Shown here one piece after another: positions 1-12,891 of a DNA stretch of 64,000 bases. Positions within the stretch are counted from its first letter, which is position 1; the number at the start of each line of letters is the position of its first letter. The DNA comes from Sistotremastrum niveocremeum HHB9708 (lineage: Eukaryota; Basidiomycota; Agaricomycetes; Sistotremastrales; Sistotremastraceae). The DNA is taken from assembly GCA_001630475.1 (NCBI GenBank), contig KV419419.1, positions 253,871-317,870 of the forward strand. Direction: 5' to 3'. Made by a program: the position numbers and the translations under genes. The notes under the pieces are model-generated. The model was not told where the DNA came from. It saw only the letters and a list, made by a program, of their open reading frames with translations, and made no database searches.

Positions 1-206
1 AATTTGTTGGCAGGCCATTTGGAGAGTCTCTATATACGTCTGAACTTCTCGTGAGACGTCATACTGTGCCATTGAATCTTGCACATCTCCAAGGAGTCCA
101 GGATCGGATACGAGTTGTCCGATATCCGTAGCACTGCGTTGCCTGATTTCACCCCTCAGTTCTTGGTGATTTCGGCTGGTAGGCCAGGACTGGTTGAGTA
201 TTCTCA
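1..206 (-). CDS. possible partial exon of a gene running off the left edge
   Basis: On the minus strand one frame stays open from an AG acceptor-like site near 206 to the window edge, about 66 codons. The translation is hydrophilic and helix-like, with Gln, Glu and Leu spaced as in a coiled or helical domain (for example QTYIETLQMACQQI at the edge). An upstream minus frame at 276-557 (93 codons, starts MGDSASKEPR) could be the preceding exon, but no good donor joins them in phase. An open frame of this length arises by chance often enough that this is only a suggestion. No family is recognised. Confidence 0.28.
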
Positions 207-3200
207 CTGTGTCAGCATTGCATCTTTACTCGATGATTGACGGCCATATAGATGATGACTTATGTACTGATATAGTCAGAACATGTCCCCAAAACTGCAT
301 GCGTCGGGTGGAGCATCCCCGTACAACCGCGAATTCGATGATCGAGAGCGTCCCCGCCGTACACCAAGCGTACTTCCGCAGTCGCCATCAGTACCATAAT
401 TTCCTATCATACAATCCTGGCCTTCTCCCAATGTTTTTAGAACTGGCCAAGCAACCTTGGTCTCCTCGGATCGCTGGAGCCGCTTTCCCTGACGCTCGAA
501 ACTGCCTGGTTCTCTCAAGATTCTGATGCGTGGTTCCTTCGAAGCACTATCGCCCATATCTTGTCAGGATCTCAACTGTGAGCCTTGTCCGCCGCAATGT
601 GGTCATTTGAATCAGTAAAGATCCCCGATGTCGTCGTGCACTTCTTGTCGGCCTCCAGCGGAGCTACGTGTGCGAGTCATGTCCTAGCTGTGCATTCTCG
701 CCATATTCTCTCTCTCGTTATGTGTGTGGCGTATGGCTTGAGTTCAGTATCTTCACCTGGGCTGGAGACGCAAAGAGATCTCGTCGAGCGGCGAGTAAAC
801 ATGACCGCGTCGATCACAGCCACTCCGGCCCCGATATTACTGGATAATAGACGGGCTCGACCAAAGATAAGGATTCCAATCAAAGTACACATTCCATCTC
901 TCCTAACATTCCATTCGAATCTGACACTCCTACCCACGAAAAAAAACCTTTGTTACAGTAGATCCTAGTCTCGGCATCTTGCGAAGCAGCGAACAGAGAA
1001 TCAAATGATTTCGAGTCTACGTACCATTTTTCTCCCACGAACACCCACGCCCACGCCCTGTCCAGGGTTATTCATACATGTATCCTATCATTCGAATTCG
1101 AACTAACTAAGAAAGATGGCGAATTGATCTCGCCTTCGAGTCGATTTCTCGGTTGTGGGCGATCTTTGGATCTCTACCGTGTAATGGGGTTCGGCACTGC
1201 CACATACTTATCGATATCCTAAGCTCCTAGCCGCTGCCCCCCGGCCGGCCTCGAGAGCTCAACTGCCATCCAGTCGGCGGCGGAAAGAAGGCTGGTATAT
1301 GAGGACGAGACGAGCCGACGCTAGATGATAATGATATGATATTACTACTCCGAGTCCGACGACGCCTTTCGCATATGCGCACTGTGTACCTCTCGGCGTT
1401 GAACGGATTACTCTTTCGGTTTCCTGTTCTCTCCGGGAGTTTGGACTTGATGGTGCGGTGTTTAGATTCGATTGTGTAGCGATGGCAGTTACTAGAATAT
1501 ACTATCTATATGAGAAATGTAGGGATCTTGTCTTGGGAGTCGGGAGAGTCGGCACAGGTTGAGGAGACGATTGAATTGAACGCCGAGAGTGCCGAGGCTG
1601 GCTGTGGAATGCGTTTAGAGTGGAAAATAAACGAGTGACGATGATAGTTGTCTAAGAGACGATAAGAATAGTCGGACTGGAAGATTCAACAATTGAATGA
1701 ATTGCAATTGCGCAGTTATGAAAATACTATACAAATAATAGGATAGTTGCAACTCCAAAACTCCTGAGATGGACAACTTATGTAGCGGGAAGTCTCAGAG
1801 ACGATCACGATCACGAATATTTAGGACGGTCACGGTTGTTCTCTGCAGCCGCAAACCCGTTATGAATGGGATAGAGTTTATGTTCTTACAAGGAGTTGTG
1901 CTGTGCGATCGAGAGGAGACGGAGTGTTTTCGCCTAAGTTGCGAAGGAGAGGGAGGCCGCTGAACACGGATAACCGATGACTTGACTGACGTCAACACTT
2001 GTCAGACCGCAAAGCAGTCGGCCTGTCTTACTAAAGCGCAGAACAGAACAGTAGTCATTTTGTTTGACAAGGCAGCGTTGGGAAGACAAGGTAGGAAGGA
2101 CAAGGGGTGCGAGAAAGCGACTTAATCCGTCAATTCCGGGTTCGCCCTGAGTGACCCCAAGCCGTCGACTCCGAAGTCGCGTTTGTTTGTATACATAGAA
2201 ACCTGGGGATTGGTAGATATCGCCTGAAGAACGGATGCCATTTATTGGTGCATGCATTTGATCGAGTTTGCCGAGTGGGGCCTATGGACGGACGATAGAA
2301 GACGAGAAGGATATATATTTGAACGAAGGAAGTTGGCAGGTTTGACAGTGTCAGGGCTCGTGTTCGGGATGCGCGTCAGAGGATTCGTTCGTTCGGATTC
2401 GAGAGTGCGTCTGTTGTGGACAGAAGGCGAAGAAGGGAAGGATACATACGGAGCACGGTGACGGCAGGCTTCCGGGCGGGAATGTATGGAAAGATCCGAA
2501 TTGGGAATTTTCGTGGGCAAGACTGGAAATGTAAGCTTTGGGCGTGCCAATTTCTTCGCCACTATGTTGCCAGTCGGTCGTCTGGTCGGGTTGTTGGACC
2601 GAGAAGAGCGAGCGCCTCTCGCGTCTGGTACCCGCAACCTGGGAGGCAATTATGTCGATTACAATAAGGTAGCGATTGAAATGAATTGCATCTGTACCTG
2701 GAAAGTAAATACAAATGTAATTTTGACGTGCAAATGTAAAAATAAGCTCTGGATGCTGGGAAAGGATGTGCCTGTTGGGATGAGGCGACGGGGAGACGGA
2801 TATGCGGTCGATACGGAAGAGCTCCTGAGAGTGTGCCCCTGTTGTTGATTAAGGACTGATGACGGGCCAGGGGACGAGGTGATAGGGAGAAAGGTAGGAG
2901 TAACGTCGGGGGGCGGCGAAGAGCAGAGGCTGAGGGCGATGAGAGGGGCGGCCGGGTAGAGGAGGTGGGAGGGGACGTTGATAGGAATTTTTGGTCCCGT
3001 CTGTGGAGGAAGCAGCCGGGCCGGGTAGCCGCGTGACGTGACGTGTGACGTGGGGGCAACGGTCGATCACGATGCGCGCTTCTCCGATTGGATCTCAGGG
3101 TGACGGGCATGGACATGGGAATATTTGAATATTTGGAAATTGAAGCAAATATTTGAAATGGATTCTCTTTTGCCGGCGTCTTCGCTAGATCTGAGATCGG

Positions 3201-3362
3201 GCCAGGGATGGCTTGAAGTACCACGCCCACAGACTCAGGTTCGCCACCAAACGAGCTCTCCCAACTTGTTGCCTCTCTGCCTCTGCCACTCCCGCCACTT
3301 GCTATATCTCCCTCGCTTTTTTCCGCTCAACTCCCCCGCCTCTCGTCCCCAGACTGCGTCCA
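207..3362. other. long intergenic region upstream of the Con7-like gene
   Basis: No convincing gene is seen. Long minus-strand frames at 2242-2649 and 2562-3230 are Arg/Pro/Ser-rich and look like shadows of a GC-rich, purine/pyrimidine-biased stretch. From about 3240 the plus strand is strongly pyrimidine-rich (CT tracts), as is common around fungal transcription starts, so this may be the promoter and 5' leader of the downstream regulator. Confidence 0.5.
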
Positions 3363-5792
3363 ATGCGCTCCCCGCTGCTCCTCCAGCACTCGTCCGACTC
3401 CCTCCCACACAGCTATCTCTACTCTGCCCAGCACATCCCAGCCTATCCCGACTACTCAAGCCCACCCTCGACGGCGTACTCCTCGTCCTATTCGCCACTC
3501 CCAAGCTCGTTCCAGTCGTCCCCACCTCCACTAAGCGCCCCGCCTTCTATAAATTCCCCTTGCGGCCTATCTTCAGTCTCTCGCCCTCCTCCTGTATCCC
3601 AGCGACACGGTCTCTCCCTCACCTTGTCCACCGAACCAGGCGTGATTGATAGGCGGGTATCAGAACCTTCCATCTCGCTCTCGCTCTCACCTTTCACATC
3701 CGGTTCATCTGCTTATAGCCCTCCCACATCATCGGGCCCACCATCAGCTTACACGTCCGCCTCACACTCACCCCAATACACCACGCTGTCCACCCAATCT
3801 CGTCCCCTCGCGATACCTCGCAGTTCGTCGCAACAGTCCGACTCGGTGTACCAAGGTAGCCCGTACGATTCAGCGTCGGCATACAGCTCCTGTCCTTCGA
3901 GCTATCCAGCATCGTGGGCTAACACCCATCCAAGCATCACAACCACGCATTCGCATCATCTTCCGACGAAGAAGGAGGAAGGGGACGACGATGGCTTCGT
4001 CTCAGCCTCGACCTCAAACGGTACGCCTCCGTTCACGATGCCATTCCCCTCTCGACCGCCTCCGCTTGACACATCGATATCATCGAGCATTTCACCTTAC
4101 ATCGATCGTTCGCCCGTATCGTCAGGATCGTCGTACGGAGGCTCAATCCCTCGCTCGTCGCCTGTTCTTCATCGGAACTTTATCCAGCCTCCGCTGTCTC
4201 AGCACTACCCTTCCTCGCTACCCTCGCTCCCTCCTCTCTCAGCTCATTACAACACCTCCCCTACGTCCCCGATATCAAATTACTCGTTATCTCCCGAGTT
4301 CTCCTCTACTCAGCCGGCTGGAACGGGTGTGTCGGGCGGAGGAGCAGGGGCTGGATTGGCGGGGTCGGGTGCTCGTGATGGTGCTGGTGCTGGGTCACAG
4401 GTTCAGAGTGCGGTGACGACGACGTCAAAGACGTATTCCTTCGTTCCGCTTCCAGGGAATGCGTTGAAGAAGCGACCTCGCCGGCGCTATGACGAGATCG
4501 AGCGTTTATACAACTGCCAGTGGCCAGGGTGCGCCAAGGCGTATGGGACACTCAATCACTTGAATGCGCATGTGAGCATGCAACGACATGGTCCCAAAAG
4601 GAGTCCAAGCGGTGAGTCTCATTCTCTCATATTTTATTCCTTTCAATTTTTTCTTTGCTTTCGACTGTCGTTCTGGATCTTCGTCTGGCACCCTTAGGGC
4701 ACTCCCTGCGAGTGATCCGCTGGCTTTTTACCTTTTCGAAATTCCCGATCGCTGGGTAATGTATTTCCCACGCGTGGACTTCTTTTCATTATGCGTTTCT
4801 CACGTTTCGCTTGTTCTCTTTGCAAACTGGGCGGAGTGGACCCCAGAACGCTCTCATCCTCTTTCATGGCGGCCGTGCACTTTTGATGGGATTTGATGCC
4901 GTACAGACGCTCGTCACGCTCTCTTTCTCTTTTCGTTCCCTTCCCACAAACCACGTTCATTCTTTCCGCGGAAATCTCCGAGCACGCATTCGTTTTCGTT
5001 TTTCTTTCTATTCAGTTGTGATTCAATTGAACGAGATAAACTGACTGGGCATTTTCGTTCGCTTTTCCAGAATTCAAAGAACTCCGAAAACTTTGGCGAA
5101 GGAACAAGAAAGAGGCCTCTGCGACTCGTTCGTCGTCCGCCGCTGCTGAACAGATGATTCCGGTGACAGGCCTTTCGTCGTCCGACGTCCCCGGATCGAT
5201 TCCTGAAAATCCCACCTCCGGAAATTACTCGCAAGCGTCGGCAATGGGATATGGGCTATACGACGTCATGGCTTCGCGTCCATCTTCGAATCCACCCCCT
5301 ATCGTTCCTTTCAACGATACATCTTTGAGCGCAGGCGCACATTTCCATGGTCAGGGATATAATCAACAGGTCGCATCGTCCGTGCAGGCCTGGGAACGAC
5401 GTCACGGTGACAGAGAGCGGGAACGAGAGAGGAACAGGGAGTGGGATCGGGATAGATCGTTCAGCTCGAGTCCGGAAGAACAACGTCGGTCTTCAGCTTC
5501 GTCGATGAGTTTCGGCGGGCTTGGTTCGTTGCCTGTTACACTCCCTCCGACTAATCAACGTTCGTTCTCGCCTCATCCCGTCACTCATCCCGCCTTCGGC
5601 TCATCGGCTTATCCACCCATCCAACGACTCCCTGCGAGCAGTACACTCTTCACCCCGCTGGCGAGTCATCAGGGTCCGGGATTCCAGGGCCAGCCGTCGA
5701 CTCAGAGTGCGAGTCAACAGGGGTATGGAATGGAATGGGACCGTGACAAGGACCGTCAGAAGGAGAGAGACGATCGATACCGCAGGTCGTGA
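3363..5792 (+). CDS. CON7: Con7-like C2H2 zinc-finger transcription factor
   Basis: Two exons, 3363-4611 and 5071-5792, give about 656 residues. The N-terminal half is a Ser/Pro/Tyr-rich low-complexity region typical of activation domains. A conserved block begins near residue 355 with KTYSFVPLPG, then a basic stretch KRPRRRYDEIERLY, then one finger with Cys385, Cys390, His403 and His409, and after the intron EFKELRKLWRRNKKE. The order 'SFVPLPG - RPRRRY-EEIER - CxxxxC - AYGTLNHLNAHV - EFKE-RK' is that of Con7, the nuclear regulator of conidiation and infection morphogenesis known from ascomycetes. The C-terminal part is again low complexity, with an Arg/Glu/Asp-rich repeat near 5405-5460. An in-frame ATG at 3213 would add 50 poorly supported residues, so 3363 was preferred. 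The 459-nt intron is far longer than others here. Orthology beyond the conserved block is inferred. Confidence 0.85.
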
Positions 5793-8700
5793 TCGTTCAC
5801 CCCACCTCAAGCCATCTACCACGGATATGGATTTCGCCCCCGCTCGCTGCACCGTACATATATTTTTTGCGCGGCATACACATTTTAATCGCTCTTCGTC
5901 TTCGACTTCTTATTTCGGCATACTTCATCGCCCCATCTATCGGATCGTCAGTGTTGTTGTGTTTCTTACTCCTTACTCGCTGTCCTCGCGCTGTGTGCTT
6001 TATTCGTCATTATGGTACCAAAGTCTGGTAAATCCTTCCTCTCGCTCCTGTTATCCTTTCTTGTGATACTCTTTCTTGGTTTATAATTTTCCCTCTTCCG
6101 TACCACTTATCCTATCCTACATAGTCTCTAAATCCACCGAACCTCGTCTTCGTCTTCGTTTCGCGAGGTCCTGTAATGTACATACTTGTCTTACTACTTC
6201 TTTCTTCTTTCGACGCTGTTGACATCACCATAACCATAGTATATGTATAGATTAGTAAACTTCCTCGGTATGATATGTACAATACTACGCAACTCATATA
6301 ACGAATTCACAACCGAGTTTTGGACATGTCAAATGAGATATCACCGCAGCGCAACTCTCAACTTAAGAATCTTCGAAACGTCGTCGAAGTATCTGACCGC
6401 GTACGGAACGATCCGCGGGCGGCGGCCTCGTCGCGTTGCGTCTCCACGACCCTGCATTGCCCTGCAGGTAATCGAATCGCTTCTCCAGACTTGCAGTGAT
6501 CGAAATTTAAGTAAATGAAATCTTCTGTGATTCTTTGTGCTAATTGATCGAATATTGATCTCCGAACGGAGGAGAATTACACTAGCGGGATTTGTCGTTG
6601 GGGATTCTTCAAGGGATTCTTATCTATGAACGTCGACGTCAACGGAATTCGATCGACGGCGCGGGAGGAAATTGCGTAATAGTGATAAGTAATTTCGGAA
6701 GCAACTTGAGACAATCATGAAATGAAAGCCTGAGCATCATGATGAGCGTACCCAGGGCAGGAATTATCAAGACGTACAGACGAACCAAGTTGAGTGAATC
6801 GGTGGAATTAGAGTGCTTTGACGAGGCGGCATGGAGCCGCTTTGATCGAGCGAACGAGGTCCAGGGGACGAGACCCATGGCCAACCCACATGCCGTGTGC
6901 CCATTGCTCAATTCCAGGCATACGATACATGCAAGCTGCCATGGCCATATATCAAAGCTCATCCTGCCCAGTTAGGTTTGCTCCCGTGCACGGTATTGGC
7001 ACGCGTGATCTTGTCCAAGAATTCGGATTCGGATTGGGTACTCCCCTCCATCATCCCATCCCATCCTTTTCGTGGGAAATTCAATTAAGAGCCAAGAAGG
7101 GGTTGTGCAACTTAAAACGCTCAATTGCGAATGTACACAAATGCTGACGAACTGTTCCTTGTAGTACTATACGTCGGATCACAAGGTACCACCGTGAATT
7201 ATCTCACGAAAGACGCTCTGATTCCTAATTTGGAAACGTATTGAATCCAATATGGGGCGGAGCGTGGCTTTTGGAAACAATGGAGGGATGCCAGTGAGGG
7301 GAGAGCGTTTCAAGAGACCGTCTTTTGAATTGAAGCGAATTCCGAATGAGTAACTGAATAAAGCCTCAATGCATCCAGAAGAAGCTTCGGGTAAGGGCGG
7401 GATTTACACTTTGTCAGGACGTCTGGAAAATCTCTGCATCTAGCGCGTGCTTTGGTCGATCGTTTTTCTAGAATTCGCATCCGATGTTCCAGTCTTATGT
7501 AGAGGTTAACCTTCTCTGGACCGTTGGGTGAAACGCGCTTTGGAAGAATAGGTGGGACATTGAATCGCGTGAACTTTGCTCGAATCTCGCTCAGAGTTTT
7601 CAATAGGTCATTAATCAGGCGATAGCCGAGCTATTCGAATTTCGACAAGAAAGGGCGCACGTCGCGTGGGGTAATGATAACCGGTCTCTGGCGCTTGCCA
7701 CAGCACGCTGTTTGCCGATTGACTGGCCCAGCCTGAGTCTCTCGCATCGATCCAAGCGAGCGAGCATCAGACGAAGCGAGGTAGCCACCTTTTTGAGGTT
7801 TTTGATTTACTTCCATCGTGCGCTCCCCAAGTTGTCGGGACGTGCGTTAAGGTCCTATCACGTTCTACGGCAAAACTCATATACGAGATCCGAGTCCGAG
7901 TCTTGCTTGGCTACGATGCCGTTCGTCCAAACCGAAGAGAGAGTCTTGGCTACCTCGTTGTTCGTCGAAATCCAAGTATGGATGTCCTTGAGTAAAAGTG
8001 AATATCAGGTTTGAGACGAAGTGTAGATAGATATAACCGCCCACTCTATCCTTGAATGGCGCATCCGAAAGTCGGGCATCCACTATTAGGGGCAAGACGT
8101 GCCTTATGTGACGCCAAAGACCAAGGACAGTGTGTACCCTGGTGATCAGGGTGACGGGGTCGTGCTACGGCTCCTGCGCATGCGATAGTGCAAGGCAAGG
8201 CGATGGCGATGGCTACCATAGCACACGTGCCGCCCCGCGATATGTTTCGGCTACGGGAATATTAGGAATTACGTCTGAGCTGTCACCCGTCCGAGTGCAT
8301 GAACGGAGAGCCTGAGAGTGAGACGGATGCAAAATGATTGCCACTGTCACGGGGTCGGATATACGCTGTCAGTCAATCAGTCAATCGAGCTTCCTTTCCT
8401 TGACATGTACATGTTACGAGAGGTCGAACTTCGAAGCCATGACGGATTTGAGGTTGGTCGCATTATGGAGGACTATCAATTTGAGCGATCGAAGTGAGGT
8501 GGCCTGTCGTGGAAGGATTATTATTGTAGGACATAGCGGCGGGAGTACGAAGGCTTAGTCTTTGTGGCGTCGGTCCGACCACAGTAATAATTAATCCGTC
8601 AACATCCTTTCCTGGAAAGTGTGCATTTTGTGAGAATTCATACTTGCACGAGTATACCCTGAAACATAAACATACATGTCACTGGGTATGATGTCTGATG

Positions 8701-10464
8701 GTGCGACAGCGACGGCCGTGCGCTTCTGGGAGATGTCTTGGAAAGGTATCCACAAGAGACTTCTGTTTTGAGTATCTATGCGATTGACATGAGATCCTTT
8801 TCCCCGAATCCCGTGTTTTCCTCCGGAGATGTTGATAGGGAGCGGAACCATCCCACTGGCAGCATTTTATCGAACAAGGCACAAAGGACTGAATGGCAAT
8901 CAAACGGGTCATTTCCTACAGCCTGGAATCATATAGGTAAACGCACCTTGAGATAACCAAGCGCGAAAGAGGGACGGGTTGACTTGGACTTGGCGTAATA
9001 TTACAACATATCCGAGTCGAGGGGCGAGGTACCGATCGTTTATGGGGATATCGAGGCTCGTTGAACCCGCCACAGCTCTGTGCCGTGCTCAAAGACTCGA
9101 GTATTGCCATGGCGTCAACGAGAAGTTTAATGTAAAGCATCGGCTGTCTCGTGATTCGTTGAGCCCCTATGCGAATGAGTCCATAGAATGTGGCATGGAA
9201 TACGTTCGGGCGAGGCGGACATCTTGTTATGCAATCGTAGAATCGCGAGTTTCGCAACGCGCCATTATCCTCGAAGAAAACCCATCGATTTGATGAGAAT
9301 GCCATATTCGGACGAGATGTATGTATATGTTGGGGCGCAGAAACCACGGCGCCCGCGGGATGGGCGGAATGATAGATCGATGCTATGACATAGTTGAAAG
9401 GTTGTGCGCCTGCTATAGTTAGACGGGAAGAAGAGTGGCCCTTGTCCGATGTTGGGTATACAATTGGACCAGATGGAAGCAAAGGGAATGAGCGAAGGGA
9501 CAAGAAAAAGGAACGGAAAGTCCCTGAGACTCCGATATTTCGGGGAACACGAGTCTAAGTCTTAGGCGCCTTCGGCTTTAGTAGTTGAAAAATACCGCCC
9601 ACGCAGCCAAACTCCTGATTACGTCGAGTGATGCTACGGACGCCGTACCTCGTTTTCCGCCAATAGAATGCTATCGATGCATGGGCAGCGCGATGATGAG
9701 CCACTATATGAGCGGACGTGCAAGAGATCGTTTTCACATCGCTTCAAAGTTTCGTTCGGGTCCGTCTGGTAAGTGTCCAACGTGAGCGCCACAAAGGCCA
9801 TTGAGACAGAATTGGCAAGCCGGGAGCAAACTCCCACACGCTTTGTGCACGTTCAGCCTGGCTTTGGTTAGTAATTTATCAGACGTTGATGCTTCGATGT
9901 CGACCACTGATAAGTGCATTTGAGGGTCTTCCTGTATGTCGACATTAGGAAGTACGTCGTCAAATTAGGAAATGAACGAGGCTTGCACTTTTACTCAAGT
10001 GCGTCCCTCGATTTTCGAGGCGGGTCATTTTCTCGCCAGAAGATCTGCATGATGATGCCGATGCCGACGATATGCACCAGCATCTAGTGTACGAAGTCCC
10101 GGAATCTCCATAGTGGCCAATCTTGCGCGTGTTCCGTGGCTTATTCTCTGGCTCTTCTGTTGAACCTTCGAGCGTCGTGTTTCAGATTGGCTCCGTGATG
10201 CCCATAAGACTTAGCGACCAAGGCGTCGATTATCTATAGAGCGCCCTGGTCAATGTATTTTTGGAGTTTCTTCGTTGCATCTGAGAAATCTGGATCATTA
10301 ACTCGTGATTGGTGGAAGAGATAAGGTGTAAAGAAAATCACGAAAATAATGAAGCTCGGCTCGGCGTTATTGGCCGAAGACCAAAGCACTGCGAAATGAA
10401 TTGCGGCGCAGTGTGATGTCATACCAATCGCCCTTGCTCTCGACGACGACGAGCACTCAAAGTC
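5793..10464. other. gene-poor stretch between Con7-like and F-box/RCC1 genes
   Basis: About 4.7 kb without a gene I can support. The first 500 bases are T/C-rich and may hold the 3' untranslated region of the preceding gene. The longest frames (for example 8916-9503 minus, 195 codons) have no domain, odd composition and no supporting splice structure. A decayed reading frame at 7310-7816 is listed separately. A small minus frame at 10225-10422 (ends DATKKLQKYIDQGAL) could be the end of a tiny gene, but nothing confirms it. Confidence 0.5.
7310..7816 (-). pseudogene. interrupted reading frame of unknown family
   Basis: On the minus strand one frame runs for about 168 codons from an ATG at 7816 (MEVNQKPQKGGYLASSD) to a stop at 7310, with a single interruption about a third of the way in. 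The second part is well balanced in composition and charged (LYIRLEHRMRILEKRSTKAR, then LLLDALRLY), more like a real protein than the shadows around it. No intron boundaries fit cleanly across the interruption. No family is recognised. It may be a decayed host gene, a fragment of a mobile element, or chance. Confidence 0.28.
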
Positions 10465-12730
10465 ATGACTAGATTTCTTGATCTTCCGGTGGATCTCCTG
10501 CTTGACAATCTTATTCCTCTTCTTCGACTACCGGATCTCCTTTCTCTGACTTCAACGTGTAAATTCTTCTACGTAATCGGCGAGGACGATATATTCTGGA
10601 AGAGGAAGTTGAAGGAGGACTACAACTTTGATGGCAAGGGTACAGCTCGTAATAGCGGCTGGAAATTTATATACCGAGGCCTAAGGTAACCCATATACCC
10701 TTGAGATCAGGAATCTCGCATTGACCAAACCAAACTTCAGAAACCCCCAAATTTATGTCTGGGGGTAAGTGATCATCATGTCATCGTGGTTGAGCTTAAT
10801 CGATATGTCTATTTTCTGCCCAAAGGAACCCAGGAAACGGCAGGCTGGGACTGGGAGACATTGATAGAGATCCAGTTCCGTCCCCACGGCGCCTTCGCAT
10901 TAAAGGGTCCTCGGTCGTAGATCTTGTTGCAGGCGGCTGGTAAGTTTCCCATGAGATGCCTGAGACACCGTGCCCCACTCAATGCCCCTCTCCCTCGACG
11001 ATGATAGGTCCTTCCACGCCCTCGATTCCGCAGGCAGTATATACGCCTGGGGTGAGTGATCAGCCTATCACGCTTGACTCTGACCCTGAAAACCGTGTTT
11101 CATATCAAGGGCAACTCCAAGATGGCTTCGCAGGGACAAACGAAGGTTTTTCAGCGCCTTCCAAGAAGACGGATACGCCTATCAAATTAGAATTCCCGAA
11201 CGAACTGCGCGTGATAAGCCTCAGGTAAGTAGTGTGTTCTAATTTCTCGGCTAAAATAGTTCCGACCTTTGATCGACCGGAATCCGACAGATGCAGTCGA
11301 TCGTTTGCTCTAGCGATGGACCAGAATCACCAAATTTGGACCTTCATGTCCTGGGGAAGACCATATCGACTCACATCCGATTCTTTGAGTCCTGATAACG
11401 CTCGCATCGTGCAAATCGAATGTGGATGGAATTTTGGCGCTGTTTTGACCGACGAGGGGCAGGTGCTTATCTGGTGGCCTGAATCAGGAGCGTTTGGTGA
11501 GGCTCTAGAAGAGTCTACCAGGTTATTCGACAGTCAAATCGCCGAGAATGATGCGATGAGGTGTAAGGCCGTAAACGGCGTCGTAAAATGCATGCCATGG
11601 GACCTCAATCTGGGTCCTGTTTCTCTACCTCGGCTGCCTAATTCGTTGCCTCCTCTTCGCCCGATCCCCAACGACGACGCTTTGAAACTCGTAAAGATAG
11701 CGGCCGGCGAAAATTTCATCATCGGCTTGACAAATGCTGGGCATGTCCTTACGATCGGGCTTGACGACGAGGGTCTTCGACCAAGCGGATCCTGGGAATA
11801 TGTGGGCGCCTCACCTTATCTTTACACTCGAACTACAACTGAGATTTCTTTCAGCTCCCAAATTTCTGTGATGGCACCAAGGTACGGGAAAATGGCGCCT
11901 TTGCTGAGCAGAACGTGCCAGTCCCTGAAAACATTCAGATAACACATGTCAGTTTTGGTCGGCCGCCTCTGTTTTACGAATTTTCACCCGCTTTCGTACA
12001 TTAGATATCTGCGCATTTCCGCGACTTTGTTGCTTACTCGCCCGGATCATCTTCGATTGTCCTTCTATCACCGCATGGAGAAGCTGCACACACTACTGCG
12101 AACGTGCACGCTAGAATTATTGGAGGGCTTCAAAATCGTTCGGTCATCTCGGTTCACCTAGGAGACTACCATTATGGCGCCCTCACCTCTGACGGAAAAT
12201 TGCTTACCTGGGGGCAATTTTCGACTGGTGCTTTGGGCCTCGGTGATCCAGCGCAATTACCTGTTGGTGCGCCTGGCGGATACGCGACCGAGGAGGAAAA
12301 AGCAAACGCGGTCAATTCATCTTGGAGATTCTTCAACCCTCCGAACGTAGAAACCCCAAGCGAAGTAAAATTTGGAAACGGAAAAAATAAGTACTGTTTC
12401 GCTGCGGCTGCCGGTGGTTGGCACTTTGGTGCTCTCGTGATAGACCTTGAGGTCAGCTCGACGTTTACATGCCGATCACTACGTTATGCTTATTCTTCGT
12501 AGCCCGGAAATGAAGAAGAGGTCGAGCCACCCATACATTCCGACTCGGATCGTCACCAGGATGGAAGAAGAGCCGGTCGACACCTTGGCATCCTACCTCA
12601 TGGACCTCAGGCTGCCAATCCGACACCCATAGCACCTCCACTTATGCCTGGATTTGGTCACTTCAGGATTGGTTTCGCAGGTCGGGGACGCGGGCGTGGA
12701 GGACCGAACGGAAGAGGGAGAGGCGCATAA
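10465..12730 (+). CDS. F-box / RCC1-repeat protein, SAF1-like SCF substrate adaptor
   Basis: Nine exons (10465-10685, 10741-10764, 10826-10939, 11008-11051, 11110-11224, 11291-11801, 11855-11947, 12005-12451, 12503-12730) give 598 residues with every junction in phase. Residues 1-50 are an F-box (FLDLPVDLLLDNLIPLLRLP, then CKFFYVIGEDDIFWKRKL). The rest carries RCC1 beta-propeller repeats: IYVWGNPGNGRLGLGD, SIYAWGQLQDGF, KLLTWGQFSTGALGLGD. This architecture matches yeast Saf1, an SCF adaptor. The C-terminus ends in a Gly/Arg run (GRGRGRGGPNGRGRGA), an RGG-like tail not usual for Saf1. The 24-nt second exon is short but encodes the conserved NPQIYVWG strand. The next gene starts 161 bp downstream on the same strand. 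Substrate is unknown. Confidence 0.88.
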
Positions 12731-12891
12731 CGAAGCGAGTTCAAGCGAATAAGAGTGTCTGCGAGATAACAACTTAAATCATTCGGAGAATAATTCAGGC
12801 AGTTCAACAACCTTGTACTTGTACTTAGGCGGAGGAATAGTATTACTTAATCCTCGCTTGCGGATAAGCTTGTGCTTAGTCAGCGATCTGG

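Noticed and set aside
2242-3230. Long minus-strand frames (135 and 222 codons) upstream of the Con7-like gene
   Set aside because: They are Arg/Pro/Ser-rich, overlap each other in different frames, and arise from a biased GC-rich and CT-rich stretch. No domain, start context or splice support.
8916-9503. 195-codon minus-strand frame
   Set aside because: Composition is that of random sequence, several plus frames overlap it, and no domain or intron structure is visible.
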